Assembly: GCF_032399705.1 (NCBI RefSeq)
Contig: NZ_CP135922.1
Coordinates: forward strand, 4,278,001-4,342,000
Source: Paenibacillus sp. BIC5C1
GTDB taxonomy: Bacteria > Bacillota > Bacilli > Paenibacillales > Paenibacillaceae
Length of the DNA stretch: 64,000 bases
Direction of reading: 5' to 3'
The translations under genes were made by a program, and so were the position numbers. Below, one piece after another: positions 51,960 to 59,897 of this stretch; position 1 is the stretch's first letter; the number at the start of each line of letters is the position of its first letter. The notes below the pieces were generated by a model that saw nothing but the letters and a program-made list of their open reading frames with translations, was not told the DNA's origin and made no database searches.

Positions 51960-52457
51960 CTAGATGGACGGAGCGAACTTAAAAATTTGGCAGATACAGT
52001 CGGGGTCATCGCATCCGTTAGCGTTAGTGTTCCGATCAGGAAGGATCTCTTGGTGCTCATAGTACCCTTGAGCTACGACCGTGATGATACGGTCTACATC
52101 GTGCATACGTATGATGGCTGAATCTCCTGCTCCGATGAAGTGGAACTTACCTGCTTCTAGTTCTGCCTGTGCAGCAGAAACCAGACCATCCTGAATCTCT
52201 CCGTCGGTAAGTTCTCCGGCATTTCCGAAGTATTCAAAACCCTGCGGGAACAAAGGGACTACGAAGGCTTCTTCTGACTTAAGCGTTTGTTCAGCTAAAG
52301 TGCTTTCTAATTCCTTGACACGTTTCGATAAGTCTTTATTTAACTTGACCGTCTCGTCATAGCGCGCGGCTTTTTGGATGATGGCAAGAAAGTCACCACC
52401 GTTCATGCTAGGCACTACAGGGAAACCGAAAGGCTTAAAGGAAATCTGTTTTGTCAT
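51960..52457 (-). CDS. Phage-region protein with coiled coil, unknown
   Basis: A 165-residue protein: an N-terminal FGFPVVPSMNGGDF segment, a coiled coil at about 38-60 (KLNKDLSKRVKELESTLAEQ), a soluble middle, and a C-terminus with three cysteines (GCDDPDCICQIF) that may bind metal. CGGAGGTAA precedes the ATG. It is driven by the phage promoter at 52494-52525. No family recognised. Confidence 0.65.
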   Translation of the reverse strand: MTKQISFKPFGFPVVPSMNGGDFLAIIQKAARYDETVKLNKDLSKRVKELESTLAEQTLKSEEAFVVPLFPQGFEYFGNAGELTDGEIQDGLVSAAQAELEAGKFHFIGAGDSAIIRMHDVDRIITVVAQGYYEHQEILPDRNTNANGCDDPDCICQIFKFAPSI

Positions 52458-52493
52458 TGTTGTTACCTCCGTTGTTTGTTTTACTGTCCCTAT

Positions 52494-52525
52494 AGTGGTC
52501 GCTCCATACCAGTTGGTAGTTGCGA
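52494..52525 (-). promoter_or_regulatory. Phage promoter, TCGCANCT-N16-CGACNACT class (copy 3)
   Basis: On the minus strand TCGCAACT (52518-52525), 16 bp, CGACCACT (52494-52501), then ATAGGGACAG. The start-site side resembles the T7 core ACTATAGGGA. Confidence 0.85.
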
Positions 52526-52558
52526 TTGATTCTGTAACTTCGTCGTGCTCCGTTACTA

Positions 52559-52888
52559 TTAAATAGTTGTGTTATTGATAGGCTCGGTTGCCTCCTCTTT
52601 CACTTCTTCCGCTTGTAATGTCCAGTATGCCACCTTTGTAAAGTGAACCCCTGATACCTCACCCAAGATGTTTTCTACGGCGAATACTTCACCTTCCTTT
52701 TGATACTTACGAAATATTTTCTTGTATTCTTCCTGCACATCTTTAGCCGCTTTGAGGATTATTTCCACAGGCTTATCTACGCCATCCTCGACAATCTTAC
52801 CTTTAAGCTTAGGGTCAATCTCGAACCATTCCACCCTCTTAACTTCACCGTTGTCAAGGAAAAAATTAGCTGTTATCTGAACCTTCAT
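52559..52888 (-). CDS. Phage-region protein, unknown
   Basis: A 109-residue protein starting MKVQITANFFLDNGEVKRVEWFEID, a beta-rich opening, followed by a helical middle (VEIILKAAKDVQEEYKKIF) and another beta part. The ATG at 52888 overlaps the end of the upstream zinc-ribbon gene by 23 bp. A longer frame upstream is an artefact of that overlap. No family recognised. Confidence 0.6.
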   Translation of the reverse strand: MKVQITANFFLDNGEVKRVEWFEIDPKLKGKIVEDGVDKPVEIILKAAKDVQEEYKKIFRKYQKEGEVFAVENILGEVSGVHFTKVAYWTLQAEEVKEEATEPINNTTI

Positions 52889-53231
52889 TCTTAAAGTCAC
52901 CCTCTTCGTCTGTATACTGGTAGTCTTTAAAGTCTTTAATGTGAATCTCAATGCTCTCCATCCATTCACCTTGCTCGTTAAACATCTGTTCGATCTCCAT
53001 GAGTTTCTGAAGGTTGTACTTGCTGATCGGAGGAACGATAGATTCCTCACCCTCGTCGTACCGAACCCACCACCTGCGGATAGTCTCGATAGTAAGTGTC
53101 TGATTGATGAAGTTTCCACAGTGATTGCACCATAGCACCAACGCCTTATCACATTCCATCTCTTCAGGTGTAAAAGAAGAACGTGCCCCACAGTGGGGGC
53201 ACTTGTTTAAGAATCCTATCATCCATGTCAC
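52866..53231 (-). CDS. Zinc-ribbon phage-region protein
   Basis: A 121-residue protein with CPHC (about 11-14) and CNHC (about 35-38), spaced as in a zinc ribbon, then an acidic C-terminus (KDYQYTDEEGDFKNEGS). The start may be ATG at 53231 or MIGFLNK at 53222. It lies nine bases downstream of the phage promoter at 53240-53271, so the transcript would be nearly leaderless if the upstream ATG is used; this favours 53222. No named family. Confidence 0.65.
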   Translation of the reverse strand: MTWMIGFLNKCPHCGARSSFTPEEMECDKALVLWCNHCGNFINQTLTIETIRRWWVRYDEGEESIVPPISKYNLQKLMEIEQMFNEQGEWMESIEIHIKDFKDYQYTDEEGDFKNEGSDNS

Positions 53232-53239
53232 CTCTCTAT

Positions 53240-53271
53240 AATGGTCGGCTTATGATTAGCGGGAGTCTCGA
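53240..53271 (-). promoter_or_regulatory. Phage promoter, weaker match (copy 4)
   Basis: On the minus strand TCGAGACT (53264-53271), 16 bp, CGACCATT (53240-53247), then ATAGAG. Two mismatches in the -35 box and one in the -10, but the spacing is identical. It overlaps the end of the upstream membrane-protein gene. Confidence 0.55.
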
Positions 53272-53621
53272 AGTCCTGTCTTCAGGTCTTCAAAACTGGT
53301 TTTAACCTTTTCCTTATTTGCATGCTCGTCTGCTACACTGTGGGAAGGCTTAATAAAGGAAGCCAGCAATGCAATACCTGCGAAGATTTGCGGCAAAGCA
53401 GAAGCTGCAATTGCTGTGTGGAAAATCGCACTCAGCGCACCAGCAACGAATGAACCTGCAATGAGTTTTAATCCGAACCCGATAACCCAACCTACCAAGA
53501 GAGCAAACAAAGGTTTAAGTAGAATAGTAATAATAATAATTGCTACCGCTCCTGCAACCCCGACTGCTCCCGCCGCACCAACACCCACACCTGCCAATAA
53601 CGCTCCGACTACTTTTTTCAT
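53256..53621 (-). CDS. Small Gly/Ala-rich membrane protein of the phage region
   Basis: A 121-residue protein with about three hydrophobic segments (residues 4-35, 36-60, 70-92), rich in Gly and Ala, and a charged C-terminal tail (HANKEKVKTSFEDLKTGLRD). It overlaps the upstream gene by four bases. Holin-like in size only; there is no endolysin nearby, so I do not assign lysis. Confidence 0.6.
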   Translation of the reverse strand: MKKVVGALLAGVGVGAAGAVGVAGAVAIIIITILLKPLFALLVGWVIGFGLKLIAGSFVAGALSAIFHTAIAASALPQIFAGIALLASFIKPSHSVADEHANKEKVKTSFEDLKTGLRDSR

Positions 53622-53836
53622 TGTCGAATCTCTCCCTTAAAGTATTTGAAATAGTCATACTTTTCACTTAATGGCTCATACTTGATTCCGTTGTCGGCGG
53701 GATACGACTCAGTGTGAAGTACTTTTAATTCCTGAATCTCTTTAGGTATTCCATTAGGGTAAGCCGCACAGGTCATGTTCTCCCGTTCGTCCCTATTAAA
53801 GTGCTTGCAGAATATACAAGGAATTGTAATATCCAT
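53618..53836 (-). CDS. Small cysteine-motif protein, conserved type
   Basis: A 72-residue protein: CIFCKHFNRDERENMTCAAYP at residues about 7-27 carries three cysteines, followed by NGIPKEIQELKVLHTE and a C-terminal NGIKYEP. I recognise this pattern from small conserved bacterial and phage proteins of unknown function. GAGGGG precedes the ATG at 53836. The frame upstream to 54019 lacks a ribosome site. Confidence 0.65.
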   Translation of the reverse strand: MDITIPCIFCKHFNRDERENMTCAAYPNGIPKEIQELKVLHTESYPADNGIKYEPLSEKYDYFKYFKGEIRQ

Positions 53837-54031
53837 TATAAAAATCCCCTCTCCATTTCTGCCAATTCCATCTCTTTCATATACGTAACTGATTGAGTTT
53901 CTTCTATATAAAGGAGCTTCACTCAGACAGGCGAGGCTACATAAGACGCTATTAGGAAATTTGCTCCGTCTTACAGAGAAATAGTGCTCGTTATTAAAGA
54001 GAGGGTTTATGAAACACATGTTGGCACATCG

Positions 54032-55150
54032 TTACCACCCCTCACATTTGAATCCACCGTACTGCTCGTACCACTCCCATATCTTCGCATCAATAGGTAC
54101 TCCGGTTATCTTGGCGGTGAATGTTTCAGGCATCAACTCAATAGGAAACCACTTGGTTGCATAGTTACAAAGGTGGTTCGCAATATACGTCGATTCCGCA
54201 TTGGTGAGGATTGTCTTCGCTCCATAGTTGTCAGGGTCAAGGGCAGAGTACGTATAGAACTGTTGTGCTCCAATGTTGTGATAATGAAGCCAGTGACCAA
54301 TCTCATGAATGACCGTCCTCAGTTTATTAGGAGAGGACTTCTGTCCAGTATCGTATTCCATTTGAGCAATGACATCAGCGTTGGCGTAGTCATACGTCTT
54401 ACTTACGACAACCTTTCCAGAGGAAGGGTCAAAGTATCCATTCGCACCATTACCGTTCTCAATCTTAATTGTTAGCTTATGCTTCTGAATCATATCAGCG
54501 AAGCCGCCGCAGGTATTCAGGAGTAACGCCAATGCTTCGGTCACATAGTTAGCGGCATCAATCTTCTTAGCGAAGTTTACTGACACTCCTAAGTTACTTG
54601 CCCACTTCTCAGCTTCAACAACGGAAGTAAACGGTTGCCACGTAACAGGAAGCTGTATGCCACTTTCCGGTGCGTCCGGTGGTTGTTGGTCTTCGGCTGG
54701 CTCTTCGGGCGGGTCAGGGTAATTACCTAAGTCAGTTGTTCCGGTGAGTAGAAGGTTAACGTCAGGCTCCGTAAGGAAGTGGAACATCAACTCAAGGTTC
54801 TTTCCGTCTCCGTGTGGTGTGTGGTACTCGAACAGGAACTCTTTACCTGCCACCACTGGATGCGCTACCTGAAAGTACAAGCCTTCCTCGTAGTTCTTGC
54901 AATGAATGTTCTTGGCGAGTACCTTTCCGTCCACAGTTAAATTCCAGTAGTCTTCGACGGTATTCATGTTCGTTCTGATGGATACCGCATAGAACTCAAG
55001 GTCATGGGACATTGTAAAGGTATCTTTGATCATCCTATCCCCGTTCGCCTTAGCAGGAACCATGATTGCCCTGCCCACAAAATGAGGGTGAGGTTTGGTA
55101 GGGTAGTAGGGTGGGTCTAGTCGCCCACCAACAGCATAACGATCGAACAT
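54032..55150 (-). CDS. Zincin-like metallopeptidase domain protein of the phage region
   Basis: A 372-residue protein. The first 145 residues look beta-rich, like a binding or structural module (FYAVSIRTNMNTVEDYWNL). A Pro/Asp/Glu-rich linker follows at about 146-165 (PDPPEEPAEDQQPPDAPE). The C-terminal part contains VIHEIGHWLHYHN near residue 302, an HExxHxxxH zinc motif. No signal peptide is visible. It could be a virion-associated protease or a secreted host-directed enzyme. GGGAGGTCA precedes the ATG, and the stop of the upstream gene overlaps it. Confidence 0.75.
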   Translation of the reverse strand: MFDRYAVGGRLDPPYYPTKPHPHFVGRAIMVPAKANGDRMIKDTFTMSHDLEFYAVSIRTNMNTVEDYWNLTVDGKVLAKNIHCKNYEEGLYFQVAHPVVAGKEFLFEYHTPHGDGKNLELMFHFLTEPDVNLLLTGTTDLGNYPDPPEEPAEDQQPPDAPESGIQLPVTWQPFTSVVEAEKWASNLGVSVNFAKKIDAANYVTEALALLLNTCGGFADMIQKHKLTIKIENGNGANGYFDPSSGKVVVSKTYDYANADVIAQMEYDTGQKSSPNKLRTVIHEIGHWLHYHNIGAQQFYTYSALDPDNYGAKTILTNAESTYIANHLCNYATKWFPIELMPETFTAKITGVPIDAKIWEWYEQYGGFKCEGW

Positions 55151-55677
55151 TACTGACCTCCCTCAGTCTTGGAATCCATTATCTCTGTAATCACCCTAAG
55201 ACGGAACCCACAGGTTGCTTTGAGGTCCTGGAACTCTTCCATAAATGTATCCTTGTGATGTTTTACAAGTGCCAAGCGCCTAAAAGCATCCTTGTTTTCA
55301 CGGTATCTGGCCTTCTTTCCAGCAAGATGCGTATCCCTGTGTTCGTGGTATTGCATAATCGCCCTTATTCTCCGGTCACAACAAGTGAATAGATGATTAC
55401 TGCTACATTTTTTTTGGAATGTCTCACCGCTTTTCTTGCAAACAAAGCCCTGTTTTGCTCTAGGTTTGTAAGGCGCAACGGAGGTCATACCCCCTAGTTC
55501 TTTAAAGTCAGTTGTCAAGTTAGACCAATTAATAGTTGAAATTTTGGGTATCACTTTAACTACTCCCATCTGTCGGAGAACTTTGTATAGCAAGTACGGA
55601 GGGTGAAGATACCTTCTCTTTCCTATGGCTGGCTTTGTTCTCATATCTTTACGAATTCCTATGTAATCTCTGAGCAT
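55150..55677 (-). CDS. Basic Cys/His-rich phage-region protein, unknown
   Basis: A 175-residue, strongly basic protein. The centre has CKKSGETFQKKC and LFTCCDRR with nearby histidines (MQYHEHRDTHLAGKKARY), which may form a zinc site and suggests nucleic-acid binding. TTGGAG precedes the ATG. It overlaps the start of the metallopeptidase-like gene. No family recognised. Confidence 0.6.
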   Translation of the reverse strand: MLRDYIGIRKDMRTKPAIGKRRYLHPPYLLYKVLRQMGVVKVIPKISTINWSNLTTDFKELGGMTSVAPYKPRAKQGFVCKKSGETFQKKCSSNHLFTCCDRRIRAIMQYHEHRDTHLAGKKARYRENKDAFRRLALVKHHKDTFMEEFQDLKATCGFRLRVITEIMDSKTEGGQ

Positions 55678-55731
55678 TCTCCAACCTTGACCAAGTTTCC
55701 GTAACGATAATACTTACTGAAGATGATTGAA

Positions 55732-55913
55732 CTAATCGTCTTCACTGACACCCTTCTTCAGAAGAACACCGCCAACAGAGACGTATCTTGAACCAGCGTA
55801 TTTTTCCTCAGCTACATCGTTCGAGTCATCCCAATGGGCATTCATCTTGTATGCTCAATCATGGTGTTACCGCCCATGGTAAGCAGAATCTCTTGCAATG
55901 GCTCATCACTCAT
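55732..55913 (-). pseudogene. Frameshifted small phage gene
   Basis: ATG at 55913 opens MSDEPLQEILLTMGGNTMIE and soon stops. One base off, the reading goes on as AYKMNAHWDDSNDVAEEKYAG and ends GVLLKKGVSEDD at 55732. A single-base deletion, or sequencing indel, near 55850 explains this. AGGAAA precedes the start. Family unknown. Confidence 0.6.
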
Positions 55914-55923
55914 GTGTTTCCTA

Positions 55924-56127
55924 CTAGTGTAAAATAGTTGGTTCGCCGTTCATCTGCTCAACTTGATTCATGATTTGCTTCATCTCTTGAGCGAAGGTGA
56001 TAATCATTGCTGCGGCTATATCAGAATCGACCTCCTCTTGCCGACCGCCATTCTTAGCGATGTTCTTTGCCGTGTGAGCAACCTTTCCCACAATGATTTC
56101 TGTGTATTGTTCTGTTGTCATCTTCAT
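55924..56127 (-). CDS. Small helical phage-region protein, unknown
   Basis: A 67-residue helical protein (MKMTTEQYTEIIVGKVAHTA, then SDIAAAMIITFAQEMKQIMNQ). AGAGGCGA precedes the ATG. It lies 23 bp downstream of the phage promoter at 56150-56181. No family recognised. Confidence 0.6.
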   Translation of the reverse strand: MKMTTEQYTEIIVGKVAHTAKNIAKNGGRQEEVDSDIAAAMIITFAQEMKQIMNQVEQMNGEPTILH

Positions 56128-56149
56128 AGCTTGTCGCCTCTTTCTCTAT

Positions 56150-56181
56150 AGTGGTCGCTACATAGTCTCGGATAGTTGCAA
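56150..56181 (-). promoter_or_regulatory. Phage promoter, TCGCANCT-N16-CGACNACT class (copy 5)
   Basis: On the minus strand TTGCAACT (56174-56181), 16 bp, CGACCACT (56150-56157), then ATAGAG. Confidence 0.8.
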
Positions 56182-56196
56182 AATCAAATCCGATTT

Positions 56197-56580
56197 TCAT
56201 ACGCTGAATGTCCCCGCTTTACGTCCAACCTGAAGCTTGTTAGATTGCAGGATGTAAAGGAGTTGAGCAGTTGTCACAGAACCACCGAACTTACTTTCAA
56301 TCTCACGAGTCAGAACATCTTGAGCACGTTCTGGTCTCGGCAGGATTGCGGCAGGTTCTTCGACCAAAGTGTAGCTGTGAATACCGTCACCCAAGTTGTC
56401 AACACGAATCTTGTAGCCTTGCTTGTACAGTTCTTGGAGACGTGCCGCCCAACGCTGGCTGATTTCGTACAGTTCGTAGTTAGCCAATCCTTTAGAAGCT
56501 GCGTTACGCAGCGCGTTCAGCACCATCGCTCGTTGAGAAGTACGCTTCTGCGTATTAGGGTTGAACTTTGCTGTTGTCAT
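56197..56580 (-). CDS. Winged-helix-like phage protein
   Basis: A 127-residue protein. The first half reads like a helix-turn-helix/winged helix (SQRAMVLNALRNAASKGLAN, YELYEISQRWAARLQELYKQ, GYKIRVDNLGDGIHSYTLV). The second half is a helical segment with DVLTREIESKFGGSVTTAQLL. It probably binds DNA. I use ATG at 56580 because the phage promoter at 56626-56657 would start the RNA near 56619, which excludes the longer frame. Confidence 0.65.
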   Translation of the reverse strand: MTTAKFNPNTQKRTSQRAMVLNALRNAASKGLANYELYEISQRWAARLQELYKQGYKIRVDNLGDGIHSYTLVEEPAAILPRPERAQDVLTREIESKFGGSVTTAQLLYILQSNKLQVGRKAGTFSV

Positions 56581-56625
56581 GTGTCCCTGGCTCCGTTTCG
56601 ATTGTTTGTTTTGCATTACACTCAC

Positions 56626-56657
56626 AGTAGTCAAGCCATCGACGTAAAAAGGTGCGA
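56626..56657 (-). promoter_or_regulatory. Phage promoter, TCGCANCT-N16-CGACNACT class (copy 6)
   Basis: On the minus strand TCGCACCT (56650-56657), 16 bp, TGACTACT (56626-56633), then GTGAG. A terminator ends six bases upstream. Confidence 0.8.
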
Positions 56658-56663
56658 TAAAAT

Positions 56664-56688
56664 AAAAAGACCCCCGAAAGGATCTTTT
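56664..56688 (-). terminator. Terminator preceding phage promoter copy 6
   Basis: On the minus strand AAAAGATCC-TTTC-GGGGGTCTTTTT followed by ATTTT. It overlaps the stop codon of the 144-residue gene. Confidence 0.7.
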
Positions 56689-57121
56689 ACTTCTTGGCTT
56701 GAACTCTTGAGGTTAAGTTAACCATCGCCAGCGTAGGTACAGAAGCCGAAACGGGCGGCTGGACTTGGTATGCTTTGTCTCCTATAAAGGCAGTAGCGCC
56801 ATTACCGGACACCGCTATTGTTACGTTTGCCTCCTTATCTACTGCTTCAATGACAAGCACCGTTCTTGGGTTATCGTCGTGGATACCGCCCACCTTGGCG
56901 TAAACAGGGCATCCTGCCGCTGTTAATCTACTTGCGATATGCTGAACCAGTTCGGAGGTTACATGCGTATGGCTGGTCTTATACTCCCCTACGTTTAATG
57001 TGATGGGGTAATCCGTTCCGTTGACAGTAACGACGATGTTGTCATTAGCTCCAGTTTTAATCTCTGTGTCTTGTGCAAGAGAAACGTTTCCCCACACCCT
57101 AATCCCTGAAGCTGTTGCCAT
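56687..57121 (-). CDS. Beta-rich phage-region protein, unknown
   Basis: A 144-residue protein starting MATASGIRVWGNVSLAQDTE. It is Val/Thr/Ala/Gly-rich with regular beta-like stretches (NIVVTVNGTDYPITLNVGEY, NVTIAVSGNGATAFI), so a structural or decoration-type role is possible but not shown. AAAGGAGTGA precedes the ATG at 57121; the frame open to 57163 has no support. It follows the DNA polymerase gene by 79 bp. Confidence 0.6.
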   Translation of the reverse strand: MATASGIRVWGNVSLAQDTEIKTGANDNIVVTVNGTDYPITLNVGEYKTSHTHVTSELVQHIASRLTAAGCPVYAKVGGIHDDNPRTVLVIEAVDKEANVTIAVSGNGATAFIGDKAYQVQPPVSASVPTLAMVNLTSRVQAKK

Positions 57122-57200
57122 GTTATCACTCCTTTCAGACTTGCTATCTTCAATATAAGGCACTTACCTTAGTTAGTAACAAATAACAAAGAAGCCGTTA

Positions 57201-59786
57201 TTATGCAGCCTCCTCTTCTTCCTCTTCGTCATCCTTCTCAGCAAACATACCGACTTCATACTCGATACCGAACTTGGAAAGTTTCTTCTTAACCTCTTCC
57301 TCGAAGATATCTCTCCAATCCAAAGCACCTTCGTTCATAAGACGGATTTGCTCTTGCGAGAAGTTGCCGCCCCAATAAGGAGATACCTCAATATCCGATT
57401 TGAATTGGACTCCTGCATCGTTAGGGATAACATTAGCCATTGTATCTGTAATCGCCTTTAGTACGGCTAGGTCAACGGTCTCAGGGGCGTCGAAAATCAA
57501 CTCGTCGTGTACCTGAAGGACAAGGTGGATATCATCCTTCTCAAGTTGAGACACATAGCCGTTAATTACCCACTCACGACGGTTTAAGCACGTAGTTCCG
57601 TCTGGTCGTTTAGGGTAGAACAGTTCCACCATCGCCTTCTTGGATTGATCAGCGCTTGAGCCCTGGATTTTGGCATTACAACTCTGCCGCTTGCACTTTT
57701 CAATTTTCCAGTGCCAACCAGAACGCTTCCACAGATCCTCCTGTTTAGCTTCAGCAATGGTCTCACCGAATCTGCGTTTGCGTCCAAGAACAGTCTCAAT
57801 GTAGCCCTTCTCCATAACCTCTTTGTGGGTTGTTCCTTCCCACCTAAGGTAGTTAGGCATGGAGGACTTAAAGCCGTCAATCAGTTCCTTTGCTTCCTCT
57901 TTACTGGATTCAATTTGGTCACTTAAGCCCAAGTCCGTAATACCGTAAATTACACCGAATACTACGGACTTGGTTTTCTTACGAAGTAACTCAAAAAATG
58001 TGGAAAGACGTTCAATGGTCGGACGGGTAATCTCCGTAGTAGAAGAGTTAGTGCCCTGTTCTTTACTGTTCATATAAGTTATTGCATAGATAAGTTCATG
58101 AGAACCTGCATATTTCGTAATCGCTTCATCTACGTTAACGCTGGTCTCTTTTTCTGAATCCCCCTTGTAACCCCGAATCGTCTCGAACATATCATAGTCG
58201 AAGCTGTGAATCTGGCATGTTACCCGACTGTGCATATCAAGCCCTAGCTTGAAGATATCAATGAGGGTTTGTTCCTGAGTAAAGATAGCCAACCAGCGCA
58301 ATTCCTGTTGCGAGAAGTCTCCGCTGACCAGTAGTCTCCCACTAGGGGCACGGAAGGCATAGCGAATCAGGTCAAATTTAGATGGAATTTGCTGAAGGTT
58401 TGGTGCTGAACAGGAAACACGTCCAGTCCTTACCAGTTGGTTGTAGGAACAGTGGATGATTCCTTCTACCGTATCGTCAGGAAGCTTATTACAGAAGGCA
58501 TCAATGAGTTTCGACAGCCCACGGTATTCCAGAATATAGTCGATAATTTTGTGAGTCTTATCACCAAGGGTCACGGTTACCTTCTTATTTCTTGTAAGTA
58601 CCTTCTTACTTGTAGACAGCTTAGGTACTTTACGCTTTAGGTCTTTGTCGTAAACCATTTCTGCCTCAAGAATCTTATGCTCTACATATAGTTTGCTGGC
58701 TAATTGTGCGGGAGAGCCTAGGTTAAACTCTTCCACCACTTCGTACTCTTCCTTAAACTTAATCCCTTGTCGCTGTCGGGTTCGTGACTTAATAAGAGTA
58801 ATCGTTCCACCTAAGACGGCGAAAATATCTGCCTTAAGTTCGTCCAATTTCTCTTGTAGAACTTTACCAATAATATCTTTCAGAAACTTGGAGTCAAGCT
58901 CTACTCCCCGTCGCTCTGCTGTAGCAAAAACAGCCAGCAATGGCATCTCAACTTCTCGGAAAAGACGGTAAACGCCGTCAAGTCCAAAAGATGGAGTTTC
59001 CACAATGCTTTTTTGATATCTGAACACCCAATGAGTCATGAATACGTCATGGCAAGCATAGTAGTTAGCAAGCCTGTGAGGTATACTATCAAATGGAATC
59101 TTGTCGAACATGCTACCGAACCTAAAAGTTGGGCGGCTAAGTTCATCATGGCTCAATTTACCTTGCTCGATTAGCCAAGGAAGAGCGTAAGAGTTGTACC
59201 ATTCTTTCAGACCTTTTGGTTTATTTTCGTTTAATAAACTGCCCATAATCATCGTGTCCCAATGAATATTAAACGTAATGTCAATATCTGCCCAATTCTT
59301 GAGTGCGTGAATGTCAAACTTTGCGTTTGCCATGACAATCATATCATCTTCTTCTAACAAGGGTTTAAGGGCGGTTGATACTGCATCAAAAGACAAACAT
59401 TCAACATTTATCGACATTTCATGTAAAAAAGGGCGCATGGGTATATTAAAATACTCTTCTGATTCAAAACCTATGGAAATTGAGATTAGAGTGTCCCTCC
59501 AGCTGTTTAGTCCATAAGTCTCAGTGTCGAGATAGATATAGGCATCGCCTTGATACATCGTTTTATATGCTTTGTAGTAGTTGACTAATCGCTGAAGTAA
59601 CTCAGGAGTATTGATGAGCGTGTAATTGTCAGGCATGACGATCGATGCTTCTACGTCTAAGATTTTCTGTTCTTTCTTAGTGAGTTTCTTCGCCTTTTTA
59701 ACTATTTCTGTATTCTTAGTGCGTGTGGTTCGGGCAGACTTCTTTTCGCTTTTAGTTAAAATGTTGATGACTTCGTTATCTGACAT
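57201..59786 (-). CDS. Family A DNA polymerase with 3'-5' exonuclease domain
   Basis: An 861-residue replicative-type polymerase. A basic N-terminal tail precedes the DnaQ-like proofreading domain (exo I LDTET, residues 86-90; later MANAKFDIHALK). The polymerase palm/fingers show motif A SGDFSQQELRW, motif B RKKTKSVVFGVIYG and motif C LQVHDELIF (VHDE from 759). The extreme C-terminus is an acidic run of Glu. The 5'-3' exonuclease domain of bacterial Pol I is absent, as in T7-type and other phage polymerases. AGGGAGG precedes the ATG. Confidence 0.95.
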   Translation of the reverse strand: MSDNEVINILTKSEKKSARTTRTKNTEIVKKAKKLTKKEQKILDVEASIVMPDNYTLINTPELLQRLVNYYKAYKTMYQGDAYIYLDTETYGLNSWRDTLISISIGFESEEYFNIPMRPFLHEMSINVECLSFDAVSTALKPLLEEDDMIVMANAKFDIHALKNWADIDITFNIHWDTMIMGSLLNENKPKGLKEWYNSYALPWLIEQGKLSHDELSRPTFRFGSMFDKIPFDSIPHRLANYYACHDVFMTHWVFRYQKSIVETPSFGLDGVYRLFREVEMPLLAVFATAERRGVELDSKFLKDIIGKVLQEKLDELKADIFAVLGGTITLIKSRTRQRQGIKFKEEYEVVEEFNLGSPAQLASKLYVEHKILEAEMVYDKDLKRKVPKLSTSKKVLTRNKKVTVTLGDKTHKIIDYILEYRGLSKLIDAFCNKLPDDTVEGIIHCSYNQLVRTGRVSCSAPNLQQIPSKFDLIRYAFRAPSGRLLVSGDFSQQELRWLAIFTQEQTLIDIFKLGLDMHSRVTCQIHSFDYDMFETIRGYKGDSEKETSVNVDEAITKYAGSHELIYAITYMNSKEQGTNSSTTEITRPTIERLSTFFELLRKKTKSVVFGVIYGITDLGLSDQIESSKEEAKELIDGFKSSMPNYLRWEGTTHKEVMEKGYIETVLGRKRRFGETIAEAKQEDLWKRSGWHWKIEKCKRQSCNAKIQGSSADQSKKAMVELFYPKRPDGTTCLNRREWVINGYVSQLEKDDIHLVLQVHDELIFDAPETVDLAVLKAITDTMANVIPNDAGVQFKSDIEVSPYWGGNFSQEQIRLMNEGALDWRDIFEEEVKKKLSKFGIEYEVGMFAEKDDEEEEEEAA

Positions 59787-59854
59787 ACTGGCCCTCCCTA
59801 TCGATATGAAAATAACGTTGTAATGAATATTATTGACTGTCGTGTTTAAATAGG

Positions 59855-59885
59855 GTATTTAATAAAAAGGCCATCTCAGCCCCTC
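59855..59885 (-). terminator. Weak terminator-like hairpin after the polymerase-upstream gene
   Basis: On the minus strand a short GGC/GCC hairpin is followed by TTTTTATT, just after the stop of the ssDNA-binding gene. Confidence 0.35.
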
Positions 59886-59897
59886 ACTCATTACAGA

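Noticed and set aside
52889..53191. Upstream extension of the 109-residue gene
   Set aside because: It is the other-frame shadow of the zinc-ribbon gene; the beta-rich protein begins at MKVQITA.
53256..53621. Holin call for the small membrane protein
   Set aside because: Size and hydrophobicity fit, but there is no endolysin or other lysis gene nearby and the context is not a lysis module.
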